In this document: piece after piece, positions 50,890-62,400 of the stretch
Numbering within the stretch: the stretch's first letter is position 1
Layout: each line of letters begins with the position of its first letter
From: Nissolia schottii
Lineage: Eukaryota; Streptophyta; Magnoliopsida; Fabales; Fabaceae
Assembly (NCBI GenBank): GCA_003254905.1
Contig: QANU01001671.1
Location: 297,032-361,031, forward strand
DNA: 64,000 nucleotides
Reading direction: 5' to 3'
The notes under the pieces: model-generated
Database searches by the model: none
Seen by the model: only the letters and a program-made list of their open reading frames with translations
Told to the model about the DNA's origin: nothing
Translations under genes and position numbers: made by a program

Positions 50890-52212
50890 CTAGTTCTGAT
50901 TGCTGCAGTCGAAGAGGTCACCACATTTCTTCCCTAGCGAGCTCAGCGAACTGCTGAACCCAAGCCTCGACCTCGCGAGATCGAAAACCACAACGTTCTC
51001 CTCCAACTGCCTTGCTCCGATCGCAATCGCCGCCCTCGGATGCATCCCTCCGTCCACGAACCCCAAGCACGACACCCCCTGCCCCGCCTCCACCATCAGA
51101 TTCTCCCCGGAAACCCTCCACACAACCTCCGCCCTCTCCTCCATCACGAACTCCACGCTCGGAGCCGCGTTGACCTTATTCGAGTCAAAGCAGAGCCCGA
51201 ACGGCCCCACCGCGTTCACCTGCGCCTGCCTCGGCATCTGGCCGGCGTACACCTGTCTCAACGCCTCGAAGATCGTGTGGTGGAGAATGGTGTAAGGATA
51301 CGCCGTGCTAATCAGAGTTCCTCCGAAACCAACGCCGCTTACGGATGACGGGGTTATGGGGAAAACGGAATGCTTGTTAACTCTTATGGCGGTAACTTGG
51401 ACGTAATACTCACCCTGCTGGCTAACGGTTAACGGCGTGTAGCTCGTGTAACGGAAAATATCCAGGTTGTTACGCGGGTAGTTATTTTGAGCGTCCCCGA
51501 ACAATATAACGCCGTTTGAGGATGGGTCACGTGAGAGGCAGATGGTGAACTGGCGCTGCAGCCCGAAGTGTGATTCTAGTTGGAAAGGTAATGAGATTGG
51601 GGAATGGCCCAGCCCGGCCACGCCCTGAGCGTTTTGGGGCAGGCCTTTCTGGCCCAGGGTGGAAGGGGCGCAGGAGAAGAGGAACTGAGGAACGGTTACC
51701 ATTGGGCCTAACTTGGGCCCCTGGGCCGAGTGGATCGCGAGTACGTCCTGGGCCAGCTCGCCCATGGCGGTTTGTTCGGTTACGGGGTTGTTGGACATGA
51801 GGGCGCACGTGTTGTTGTGGCACCCGGGCCTGGAGGAGGAGGTGAGGCACGTGTGGCACGTGTGGCTGTTGGCGCGGGAGCATTGCGTGGAGTGGCAGAA
51901 GGGGGCTTGGTAGGTTGAGGAGGAGTAGTGGTGGTCGCAGTTGAGCCACATGTGGTTGCCGTTGAGGTCGACGAGGACCGGGACGGGCTTCAGTGGGGTC
52001 CGCTTGTGGACGTAGGCCCAGGGGAGACCCGTGGAGGGGTCATGCTGGACGGGTAGGACCAGGAGGTTGGGCTTCGAGGAATAGGCGCGCCGGGAGGATC
52101 CGTGGGATTGTGTTTCGGACTCGGATTCGGATTTGGATTGCGATGAGAGGAAGAGGATGGAGCATGAGAGACAGATGATTAGGAAATGGAGGGTGGAATT
52201 GGAATGACCCAT
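50890..52212 (-). CDS. basic 7S globulin / xylanase-inhibitor-like aspartic protease homolog, probably inactive
   Basis: One exon encodes 440 residues. Residues about 8-27 are a signal peptide, so the protein is secreted. The pepsin-like fold begins at LLVLPVQHDPSTGLPWAYVH. The first active-site region reads VLVDLNGNHMWLNC: Asp82 is kept but the usual D-T/S-G is D-L-N-G. A Cys-rich insert follows, with motifs such as CLTSSSRPGCHNNTC. Where the second catalytic Asp-Ser-Gly should be, the sequence is GGTLISTAYPYT (297-308), with no Asp. This loss is typical of legume basic 7S globulin, carrot EDGP and wheat TAXI, which bind or inhibit microbial glycanases rather than cut protein. Which of these roles applies is not determined. 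Coding GC is much higher than the flanks. Confidence 0.93.
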   Translation of the reverse strand: MGHSNSTLHFLIICLSCSILFLSSQSKSESESETQSHGSSRRAYSSKPNLLVLPVQHDPSTGLPWAYVHKRTPLKPVPVLVDLNGNHMWLNCDHHYSSSTYQAPFCHSTQCSRANSHTCHTCLTSSSRPGCHNNTCALMSNNPVTEQTAMGELAQDVLAIHSAQGPKLGPMVTVPQFLFSCAPSTLGQKGLPQNAQGVAGLGHSPISLPFQLESHFGLQRQFTICLSRDPSSNGVILFGDAQNNYPRNNLDIFRYTSYTPLTVSQQGEYYVQVTAIRVNKHSVFPITPSSVSGVGFGGTLISTAYPYTILHHTIFEALRQVYAGQMPRQAQVNAVGPFGLCFDSNKVNAAPSVEFVMEERAEVVWRVSGENLMVEAGQGVSCLGFVDGGMHPRAAIAIGARQLEENVVVFDLARSRLGFSSSLSSLGKKCGDLFDCSNQN

Positions 52213-52264
52213 TTTTGTGTGCCGTATGAGAGAAATTAATTAGCTTGCTATGCCTCTCGTGGTG

Positions 52265-52272
52265 TATATATA
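52265..52272 (-). promoter_or_regulatory. TATA box of the basic 7S globulin-like gene
   Basis: TATATATA lies 53-60 bases upstream of the minus-strand ATG. This would leave a leader of about 25 bases, in line with compact intronless secreted-protein genes. Confidence 0.5.
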
Positions 52273-53950
52273 AGCAAGATCGGAATATGGTTTTGTTAGT
52301 TAGTGGATTGCAATACGGAGAAGAAATTATTAACAAAAAGTTTAGGTGAATTTAATAATAGTCATTCTATCTACTATAATTTTTTGAGTGTTTATGAAAT
52401 ACTTAATAATCATGTATTAATGACTAAAGTAATACTCATATTAGTAATAAAAATCGAATTCACATTTTTTTGAAGATACCAATTGTGCCAACCATTAGCA
52501 AAAATTATTAATGATACATGCATTATTGCTGGCATAGGAAGATTCTCGTACTGTACTCCTTTTTGGCATTGTGTTGGTGATTCGAGGCTTGTGACATTGG
52601 TTTGGATGGGTTTGTGGGTGGCGGGTTTCTAGGGTTAAAACGATAAGGGAGTGGAAAGAAAACAAAGGGATTGGTAAGAGTGAAGGGGGGTACTTGGCAT
52701 TGGAGAAGAACGCTTTTGTTGCATGGCATGCAGTTTTGTTTGTTTGACAAAGGAGCCGTGTGGTGTTCGTGTATTGCTTTGTGTTAACTGGCTTGCCTTG
52801 GATGTTAGTCCGGCCACTGTATCAATGTCTGAATACACTGTTTGGCTAGCAAACCAGCTGGCTGTTATTTTATTTTAATCAACACAAGAAATGTTCAAAT
52901 AATGGACTTCCAAATCCATTCTGTAATCTGTACCCAAATAGTACCTAACTTTTATTATTTATGTGTGTGTATATATATATGTGTGTGTAAAAATTGTTTG
53001 CGGTTGAACATAGTTCAAGTGATAGCTGCTGCATTTTAGTAAGCTTGAAAAGTACGCGGGTTAGCCTTCTCGAACCGCCACATATCAGATTTTCAAACTG
53101 AATTGAAACTGATGTGAAATAACATTAATCTAATGTCTACTTTTGAGTGAATAATTAAATCATTTTTATAAGGTAAGTATTAGTGTGCAAGTTCAAGCCA
53201 AACTATTCTTTTGCTAAAACGTCTCTTTCCACTCCAGTGGTGGCGGTAATCGTTTTTGTCGTGCACTTGTACCATGACATTCCTTATGGTAAATATGGAC
53301 CACTTTATATTAGGACTAGTTCCAGCAATGCTGCCGAATCAACCGACAACGCCCCTCTGAACTCAAATGCTTTGTTTTGTGAGTTATTTCTAACTCAATT
53401 TGTTAGTTAATAGTTGAATATATTGAGTTCATGATCTCGTCAGATAAAATTATGTTAGCGTGCTTGTAGAGAAGACTTGTTTTTGTTTAGATTTCCTTCA
53501 AAAGGTTTTAACAAAGTTTGACTATTACTTTGGATGGAATTTGATTATATTTATTGGTTCCTGGCGCATTACCTTGAATTATGAAATTTAAATATAAAAT
53601 AAGAAAAATAAATATTAAATTACTTTAAATAACTAAACTTTGATGTAACATTCACAAATACATTAGAGCTTATTTCACTTAAAAATATATTATATAGAAC
53701 AGCTTTTATAGTGGAGGTTTTTTATAACTCCAACAAATCAAGTTGAATGATAATTAAACATTTTTTTTCCACTAATCATTTAATTTGAGGCAATTTTCTC
53801 CTCTAACTTGTGGGAATTTTATCCCTAATAAAACTTCAATCCCTAACCCAGAAACCTCTCTCTACTTTTCATTCGCACATTCGTCTTTCTTAATCGCGTC
53901 TCGCTCTCTCTTTCTCACTGCTTCTCCCTGTCACGTTTCTCTTTGACGAG

Positions 53951-53979
53951 CTCTCTTTCTCTCTCTCTCTCTCTCTCTC
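53951..53979. repeat. (CT)n microsatellite
   Basis: Near-perfect CT repeat of about 29 bases within the leader-like segment. Confidence 0.85.
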
Positions 53980-54611
53980 ACTCTGGGTGATGAAGTGGAC
54001 GCAGCGGTGGAGCACGGAGGGCGTGGCGGTGGCTGCATGACCAACAGGTGGCAGAAAGATCCGCAACGGTACACGGTTAGGGTTTCAAAGAAGAGCGCTT
54101 GCAACTTTGCATCTTCATCTTCTCCAAGGTAAAAGTCTGATTGAGGAAAAATCGCTAATGTTCACTTTGTTCTTTGTGTAGATCTCTTCCGTTCATTTAT
54201 TTTCTCTCGTTTCCTTCATTTTCTTGTTCAGATGCGTTTCTCTTAGGTCGTAGTCAAGCTTTTGCAGGTACATACTTCATAGTTACATTGTTTTTAATTT
54301 GCGGTTCATCGGTTAGATTATGTTCTTAATTAAGATATTCAAATCTATCTATTCTGCTTCATTTGCATTTCATATCTTGCACATCTTAATCTTATTTTTT
54401 AATGCAATATTAGGTATCTGAGATTTTCTTTTGCTTTCGTTTGAGTTTTCTCTGTGCTCTTCCATAGATGGATTTCCAGTTGATAATTATCACTTCATGT
54501 GGATTTTGATTTATTAGGTAAATTTATTAGATAATTATTATGAATTTTGCATCATGGCTTTGTGATGTTCTCTTTTGTTGAATGAGGATCACAGTCACTC
54601 TACTTTTTTTT

Positions 54612-54619
<8 letters not shown>

Positions 54620-54648
<29 letters not shown>
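54620..54648. repeat. (TA)n microsatellite
   Basis: About 14 perfect TA units preceded by GTGTGTGTA. Confidence 0.9.
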
Positions 54649-54651
<3 letters not shown>

Positions 54652-55630
54652 TCAGTATTTTATGCTTGCTATACTTGTTTACCTAATGAAGATATATGAC
54701 CCTCAACTTTAACTATGGATACAAGTTAAATTATACTCGTGATAGCAAATTAAATTTATGTAGAAATTATACTAGCAATTATAAAATTAATTTTATGTAA
54801 AAAAAGATAAAAATTAACGAAGTTAACCTTTGCTTCTACTTCATGTCATATGACCATTTTTTTGGCAGTTTTTGAACTGCACAATAAATTTTATTTATTG
54901 TTGGATTTAAATTGTCATGAATTAAAAAAATTATCACAAAATTGTGGAGGTTGAAAATTGCAGCAAAATATGACGGTAGCGGAAGTTTGATTGGTGGGAG
55001 TTGAAAACTATCACGAATGATTTGTGACATACCTAAATGTGAGAGTTTTAAAAATTGTCACAAATGATTTTATAGATATTAAAAACCCCTACTAAACAAA
55101 AAAATAACCTTCAGAACTAAACTAGTTTTTGAAATGTCTATAGAAAAAAGTATATCTAACTTAATTATTACATTGAGTTTGAGTGACTCATAAACTAACT
55201 CAAACTCAGTGTGCTTAATGAGCTCAAGCTCGACTTAAATTACGACATGCCTAAATTTTTTATTAAGAATATTTAGATACAAAATATCTTGATTTAGCTT
55301 TTTATATATTTTTTAAACACACTAAACTAAGAAACTAATAGTAATATTCATAGAACACATACATTAAATGTCTATGTAAACAGGGAAGTATTTTTCTCCG
55401 GAATAAAACGTGCGTAACAAATAGGATCAAGATCAAACTTTTCTGTTGTTTCGAAATAGGATCGAACATGGGCTACAGCATCTAGAACATATTTGCTGGT
55501 GGGCCCATACTATTGCTCACATAACGGGCCCATATATACAGGATCGAAATGAAGTTATTAATACCCACTGGGCCTCGCTGCCGCATTGGGCCCATGTTGT
55601 TGTTCACACAAACGGTGCAGTTTGAATTCA

Positions 55631-56860
55631 TTTTGAACGAAAAATTTATCTAAACCAAAAATATAATTTATGGTGGTTTGGATTAGATCGGTCTAGGTTA
55701 TATAAAAAATTCAATCCAATCCAATTCAAATTTTAGCGGTTTGGATTGGATCGGTTTAATTGATTTTTGATAAAACAAAATTTAAAATTTAGAATGTTAT
55801 AAATTATAAAATGGAAATATAACAATAGAAACCGAATAACTCATTTTTTATATGCATAAAATGATATTTAAATAAGAATGACAATAAAAATAAAAAATTA
55901 TGTGATAAATAAAAATTATTACAAGTAAAAGTATATACTTAATAACCTAAAATTATATTATATGATATTTGTGGTTTGAATTGAATTAGATCGAATCAGT
56001 TTTGAAAATTAAATCTAAAATCAAATTAGTCCAAGTGATTTTTAAAAAACAAGATCCAATTAAATCCAAACTTTTGTGGTTTCAATTGGTTTTCAGCTTT
56101 TTTTGGATCAGTTTAGCGATTTTGATTGGATTGTATTAGATTTGAACACCTCTACTTATTGGTCCATGCCACTTGACTGATGAGGATTATATTGAAGATG
56201 GAAAATGCTTAACTGATCTGATTTTGAGTAAAATGTCACTTAATCAGTTTTGAGTGAAAATTTTAACCGATCCAAAATATATAATTATTGACGGTTTGTA
56301 TTAGATTGAATTAGGTTAGATAAAAATTTGACCCAATCCAATTCAAATTTTAGTGGTTTGGATTTGATTGGTTTAATTGATTTTTAATAAAAGAAAATTT
56401 AAAATTTAGAATGTTATAAATTATAAAATGGAAATACAACAATAATAATTAAATAACTCATTTTTCTATGTATAAAATGATATTTAAGTAAGAATGGCAA
56501 CCAACATATAAAAATTATGTGAACATATAAAAATTATGTGATAAATAAAGATTATTATAAGTAAAAGTATAAATTTAATAACATAAAATTATATTATAAG
56601 ATATTTGCAATTTGGATTGGATTGAATCAGTTTTAAAAACTAAATCTAAAATCCAATTCAATGCAAGAGATTTTTGAAAAACAAAATTCAATTAAATTCG
56701 AACTTTTGTGATTTCACTCAGTTTTCAATTTTTTTTTAATTGGTATAGCAGTTTTGATTGGATTTGAGTTGAACACCTCTACTTGTAGGTACATGCCAGC
56801 TGCCTGCCAAGGATTATATTGAAGAGGGAAAATGCTTAACAGTTCAACAAATCTCTGCTG
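55631..56860. repeat. tandem duplication of a ~617-bp unit containing a MITE-like element
   Basis: Unit 1 (about 55631-56247) and unit 2 (about 56248-56860) align along their whole length. Anchors sit at a constant offset: TTTTGARYGAAAA at 55631 and 56248, TTTAAAATTTAGAATGTTAT at 55781 and 56398, GAACACCTCTACTT at 56144 and 56771, and GGATTATATTGAAGA at 56183 and 56811. Each unit contains GGTTTGGATTGGATCGGTTT phrases and the end GAACACCTCT, typical of non-autonomous DNA transposons, plus about 60 bases of adjoining unique-looking sequence. The copies have diverged moderately, including a 21-base internal duplication in unit 2 (ACATATAAAAATTATGTGA, twice near 56502-56541). Confidence 0.8.
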
Positions 56861-57968
56861 GACTTATTTACGACACAGCTCAACCGCTAATCCTACTTTT
56901 AAGTTTGATTTTTTATTTTTATTCATTTAAAAATATAGAAAGTAACCACCATCATATGTCTTGTGCATATATCTCTAAAATGTTATCTTGCCATAAATCA
57001 AACTCATCGAAGGTATATGGGACAATCATCGACTCGAGCTCGGAAGAACTCGCAAACTGAAAATGAAAATCTCTGTGTCAATATGTAAGCCTTTTTTTTA
57101 GCGTTTTCAATGTGCAACACAATTTGCTGCACATTCAATATGCACCTATGAACATTATTCATCATGTATATAACTTTAGTAACGTTTTCAAATATGCATA
57201 CCAAAAAGCAGCACATTGGATGTACACCCTCTTTTCACTTGAAGTAGTAGGTTAATAGGTTTTTAGCTTAAAATTATGGTAAAGGAAGACAATCACATCC
57301 TTAATGATAAATACCAATACATCCTTGTCATATTTATTTAATACTATTTGTTGATGTTAGAAAAGATTTGGGGTTTTTGCCATATTTAATTTCAGAACGA
57401 AATAATGGATGCATGATGTGGGTTGGTGTTCTCGACTCCTTTGAGGTCCACCACAACAACGCCTTTATCTCTTCTAGAATTGTTCTTGACTCCTGTGAGT
57501 GACATAACAACGTTGCGGTAAAAATTTCTTCAACAACAACATATATATCATCATCAATGATGAGATCCCTCAATTCGTAGATTTGAAACCGCGGTTTGTG
57601 GGTGTGGGAGGAGGGCCGCTGCCGTCGCGACAACGGGGGAGGTGCCGATGACGAGGGTGCTGATGATGGAGATGGGGAAGAAGGCATGGAAGGGCATGGG
57701 GAATTTAGCACGTGCATTCCGTGAGACTGTTGTGTTTTCGTGTCTGACATAGCAAGGACACCGACACACGAAGCTACATACATGAAACTATCTTGAATTC
57801 TCCATATATTTTAAAAATGGTTTAAAAAAAATTAAAATTGATAGTTTGACATCATTAAAAATATTAAATTTTATGCATATATATATGTCATGTTTGTGTC
57901 TTGTAAAATTTTGAAGTTTGTGTGTTGTTGTGTCTTACGAGGTCATACTTAAACGATTCATCTCATAT
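56861..57968. other. spacer, no gene supported
   Basis: A minus-strand frame at 57334-57783 (149 codons, Ser/Pro-rich N-terminal half) has no recognisable domain. It overlaps a repeat with the phrase ACACCGACACACGAAG and the dispersed segment shared with 31720-31840, so it is not called as a gene. Confidence 0.4.
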
Positions 57969-59050
57969 GTTAAATTGACTAACTTACATAGTCCCTTGTA
58001 TACACTCTCACTCTCTCGCAGCATCTCTGTCATGATCTCTATGTCTCTTCTCTCAGTGTCTCTCAGTCACGATGTACCTCACTTTATCTCTCTTGTTGTC
58101 TCTCTATTACGCTAACTTACTTACACAATCTCTTACACACACTCTCACTTTCTCGCATAGTCTCTGTCACAATCCCTCGTTCTCTTCTCTCAGTGTCTCT
58201 TAGTCACTGTGTGTCTTACTGTATGTCTCTTACTGTCTCTTTATTATGCTAACTTACTTACATAATCTCTTGTGCAGACTCTCACTCTCTCACACCATCT
58301 CAATCATGATCTCTTTGTCTCTTCTCTAAGTGTCTCTCCGTCATGATGTGCCTCACTCTATCTCTCTTGTTGTCTCTATATTATGCTGGCTTACTTACAC
58401 AATCTCTCACATGCACTCTCACTCTCTTGCACTGTTTCCATTACAATCCCTCATTCTCTTCTCTCAGTGTCTTTTTGTCATTGTGTGCCTCACTCTATGT
58501 CTCTTACTACCTCTCTATTACGCTAACTTACTTACATAGTCTCTCGCACCATCTTTGTTGCGATCTCTATGTCTCTTCTCTCAGTGTCACTCAGTCACTA
58601 TGTGCCTCACTCTATATCTCTTGTTGTCTCTCTAGTATGCTGACTTCCTTACACAATCTTTCATACACCCTCTTACTCTCTCGCACTGTCTCTATCACAA
58701 TCCCTCATTCTCTTCTCTCAGTGTCTCTTAGTCACTGTGTTCCTCACTCTATGTCTCTTACTATATCTTTGTTATGCTAACTTAATTACATAGTCTCTCA
58801 AACACTCTCACTCTCTCGCACCATCTCTGTCACGGTGTCTAAGTCTCTTCTCCCAATGTCTCTCAGTCATTGGGTGCCTCACTCTATCTCTCGTGTCGTC
58901 TCTCTGTTACACTGACTTTCTTACATACTTTCTCACACACACTCTCACTCTCTGGCACTATCTCTATCACAATCCCTCACTCTCTTATCTCAATTTTTTG
59001 CCAGTCACTGTGTGCCTCATTCTATCTCCCTTATTGTGTCTTTGTTACAC
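57969..59050. repeat. CT-rich satellite with alternating (higher-order) units of ~135 bp
   Basis: Eight units of roughly 115-145 bases follow one another, each starting near CTTACTTACAYARTCTC and ending near TCTCTNTTAYGCTAAC. They alternate between two forms. Form A carries CATCTCTGTCATGATCTCTATG and CTCTTGTTGTCTC. Form B carries CTGTCTCTATCACAATCCCTCATTC and CTCTTACTGTCTC. The true period is therefore a dimer of about 270 bases, repeated about four times. The plus-strand frames through it are a by-product of the repeat, lack stops only by composition, and are not called as genes. Confidence 0.85.
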
Positions 59051-59135
59051 TAATTTAATATTTATGAATAATAATTATATTTATTATCAATATTCAATAA
59101 ATTTTACTATTTCAAATTTAATTTACAAAGTAATA

Positions 59136-59406
59136 CTTCCTCCGTTTCGTTTTAATTATCCAAAAATAAACGCTACACATACTAAGTAAATGCATAAAAT
59201 AGTATGAATGACAAAATTACCCCTATAAAAAAATAAATTTCTATTTTCAATACAATTATTCCTCTCTTTACATCCGCTATACTAATAAATAATCCACTAC
59301 AATTAGAGGTATGAATAGGAAAAAAAATTAATTACACTTTGATATTGTAAATGGATAAATATTTCAAAACCCTAAAAAAAATATAGTTAAAACGAAACGG
59401 AATGAG
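59136..59406. mobile_element. Stowaway-like MITE
   Basis: 271 bases flanked by TA on both sides (59134-59135 and 59407-59408). Inverted ends are CTTCCTCCGTTTCGTTTTAA and TTAAAACGAAACGGAATGAG, matching except for about three positions. The size, TA duplication and CTCCGTTTCG terminus fit Tc1/mariner-derived Stowaway elements. No coding capacity. Confidence 0.82.
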
Positions 59407-59408
59407 TA

Positions 59409-62400
59409 AATTTTATTGATTATTTAAATGTAAATGTAAATTTAATTTTAAAAAAAATACTTATTGCCATGACAATAAATACTGAATTTGGTTATGTTAG
59501 GGATGTGGTGCAGAAATGAGAAAGCTATGAGTGAGTTTAGGTTAAAATGTAATTTAAGGGTTTAATAAAGGGGAAAAGGTAGGGATTTTTTTTGACCAAT
59601 TTAAAAAATTTTAGGAACTAATTTAAACTAAAATTTTACCATGCCACCTCAAATGTCACGTGGTAATGATTACATGTCACTTATCTTGACACATAAGCGA
59701 AAAACTGATGTCAAACTAATGAAAATTGAGCAAATGACTAACTCGACTCCTGATTTACACTTCTAAGGACTATGCTTATTTTGAAATATAAGAATTAAAG
59801 TGACTTACACTTACACTTTTAGAGACTAAAGTGAGTATTTCTCTGTTAATTTTCCTGAAACTTATGACCATGTAATTATCAATCCTAAGTAGTACGATTT
59901 TTTATGACCCATTAAGCATGACAAGATTGATAAAATCTTGATTTAAAATCCCAATTAGTACAATGCCAAGTTAACTGTCACGTTAGCAATTAATGGCCCA
60001 AATGAACGACAAACATGAAATTTAAACAAAAAAATTTATGAGCGGTGCAATCTAAAGAAAATTTGTTTTCAGGATAAAACCAAAATTTAAAATTTATTAA
60101 GAACCAAAAACTTATTCAACCCTTATTTTTTTTTATCATACTTTTATTAGATAAACTTACTAAGAGAATAATAAATGAGAGAAAAAAATAAAAATGAAAA
60201 TGTAGATAGGAGTAACTTCGTAAAATATTATGATTTTCAATTAATTTTTTTAATACCCATGCATAAGTCAAAATGGATAATTAATCAAGAACGAGGGAGT
60301 ATGTAAATATTTCCACTAAAAGGCAGGCCCACCATCCTCATTTGTTCAACTGACTAAGGGTGGTGTCCTTTAATACGCACCACACACCACAAAAATAAAA
60401 TAAAATATAAAATTAAACAAATAAAGTAAATGTGATCTCTCTGTTATGCACCACCATCCTTAATAAACATGGCCATTGGGTAAGCTCCACCGCCACACAC
60501 ACCAGTGACACCACCGTAGAAAAAACCTTTGCAAGACCTCATTTCAATGTTTCAATGCATGCACACACCACCCTCACAAACTACACATCATTAAATTAAA
60601 ATACATCACCAATTTTTAATTGTAATCCCATCAACTATAGCACCTTAAATACAATTTTTTTTTTAACTCAACAATTTCGACTACCGTTGACAACCGAATC
60701 GTCTCCCCTTGCGCATTCAATAACCTAGATGTGATCCTAATTTGAACCCTCTCCGTGCATGACCTCTACTCCCTCAGGCCATAATCCCATTAATACACAA
60801 CACTTGTCGGTGTGGTTAACCATCTCTCCATGGATCTCACCTCTTACCATGCATGACCTCAATAGTAATTTTACATTGCAAACTCTTTTAATTTTTTAAT
60901 TTAAGAGAGGATAACAAGAAACTGGAGACTTGTCGCCTAAATCTTGGAACATGCCAAGTCCTGGTGTTGCTTTTGCACCATAAAATGCACTTTTGGTTTT
61001 AACCCGTTGGATGGATTTTATATTTATTTCAATGGTATAGATATGGTCTTATTGTGGGACAATTAGGTGTACATTTAATGTGCTGCTTTTTGACATGCAC
61101 GTTGGAAATGTTACCTATAACTTATACACCATTGATAGTGTTTTGATATTAATCTAATGATCATAAATCACAACAATAATTTAAGGTAAAAATACATATA
61201 ATTAGAGCACATATGATCCAACAAGTTACCAATTTTATTTTTATGTAGAAACACTATTTTATCCTCAAATCTTAAATAAAAATATTTTTTTATTTAAACC
61301 ACACACTATCTTTGTCCACCTCACTGCCACCCTGACGCCCCCACTCACCACCTTGCTGCCCCCACACTCCAACAGTCTCCACTGCTGGCCCCACTCCACC
61401 TATCCTCAACAGCATCCACCCTCTTCTTCCCCGAATCACGGTCTCCCTTAGCGACTGTCATTTTTTTTTACGTTGCCTGCCCGGTATTCAAGGCTTAACC
61501 TTGATTAATCCGAGTCGACCCGGGTTACGCACATGGCTATGGCGGGTGAGTCGGGATAACTCCGTACACAAGCTCTCGAACTCGAGACCTTGCTTAAGCG
61601 ATACCTTGCCACCATAACCCTAAAATCTAACAGCCCCTTTCTCTTACTTCCTGCCTCCATTTATACCTAGATGCCAGATATTTTAGTTAGGTTTTATTGT
61701 GTTTTTCAGTGGTGGAGCACAAGTCAGCGGTAGAGAACAACTGATGGTACATCCTTTTTCTGAAAGCGCGCGGTGAAGTTGAAGCATTTGGAAAGGTTAG
61801 GCAATAACATGGAAAAATAGAATGTTATATTACAAAATTAGTAACAATTAATTGAAAATAAAATTGAAACCTTTTATGATCAATGTGGATGTTTCTGAAT
61901 TCTAAATAATTTGAAATGCGCTATTGGGAAATGCAAGTCGGTATTAGTGTTGAATGAATTATGTTGATGGGAACATTTTTCAAGGACTTCGGTTTTCTTC
62001 AACTCATTCTCAATCAAAAGGGGAATCTAGAAATAAGCATCCATCTTCAACTCATTTTCCAGAGACGAAGAATTTCTTCAACCTCCAAAAACGTTGCATT
62101 GGTCATATATCTATCTTCACATAATGGTGAAGGACATTTGTACAGGCAAGGGAAATTGAATGAGATAATTGCGGAAAACGATTGCCGAGAAAAGGAAATT
62201 TTGATTTAAAAGGAGGTGATGGCTAAGATGATCCCTGTAATTGTCCAATGGTAACCCGTTTACGTTAAACTATACTTTTAAAATACAGTAAAATACACAT
62301 CAAAAGTGTGACTGTACACAATTTTTCTTTTACTTGGTGCATCATGCACCCGAATTGCAGGGAGCATTTTAGCCATTGCTTTAGAAGGAGGTCATTGCCT

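Larger units (their letters stand above)
52273..55630. other. gene-free region, one possible leader-like segment
   Basis: A GT/TA microsatellite lies at about 52962-52988. At 53860-54275 the sequence looks like a plant 5' leader: CT-rich, then ATGAAGTGGACGCAGCGGTG with a stop 17 codons on, then apparent donors at 54127 and 54266. No downstream coding exons follow, so it may be a truncated gene start or non-coding transcript. A long (TA)n tract is at about 54620-54648. Nothing else is recognised. Confidence 0.4.

Noticed and set aside
51527-51949. 140-codon minus-strand frame rich in Pro/Arg
   Set aside because: Alternative frame of the basic 7S globulin-like gene, caused by its high GC.
57334-57783. 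149-codon Ser/Pro-rich minus-strand frame
   Set aside because: Overlaps dispersed-repeat sequence, has no recognisable domain and a biased composition.
57969-59050. CRISPR-like array
   Set aside because: The units are continuous and about 135 bases long with no unique spacers, and the genome is a plant nuclear one.
58330-59189. Leu/Ser-rich plus-strand frames with apparent internal repeats
   Set aside because: They read through the pyrimidine satellite. The peptide periodicity only mirrors the DNA repeat.
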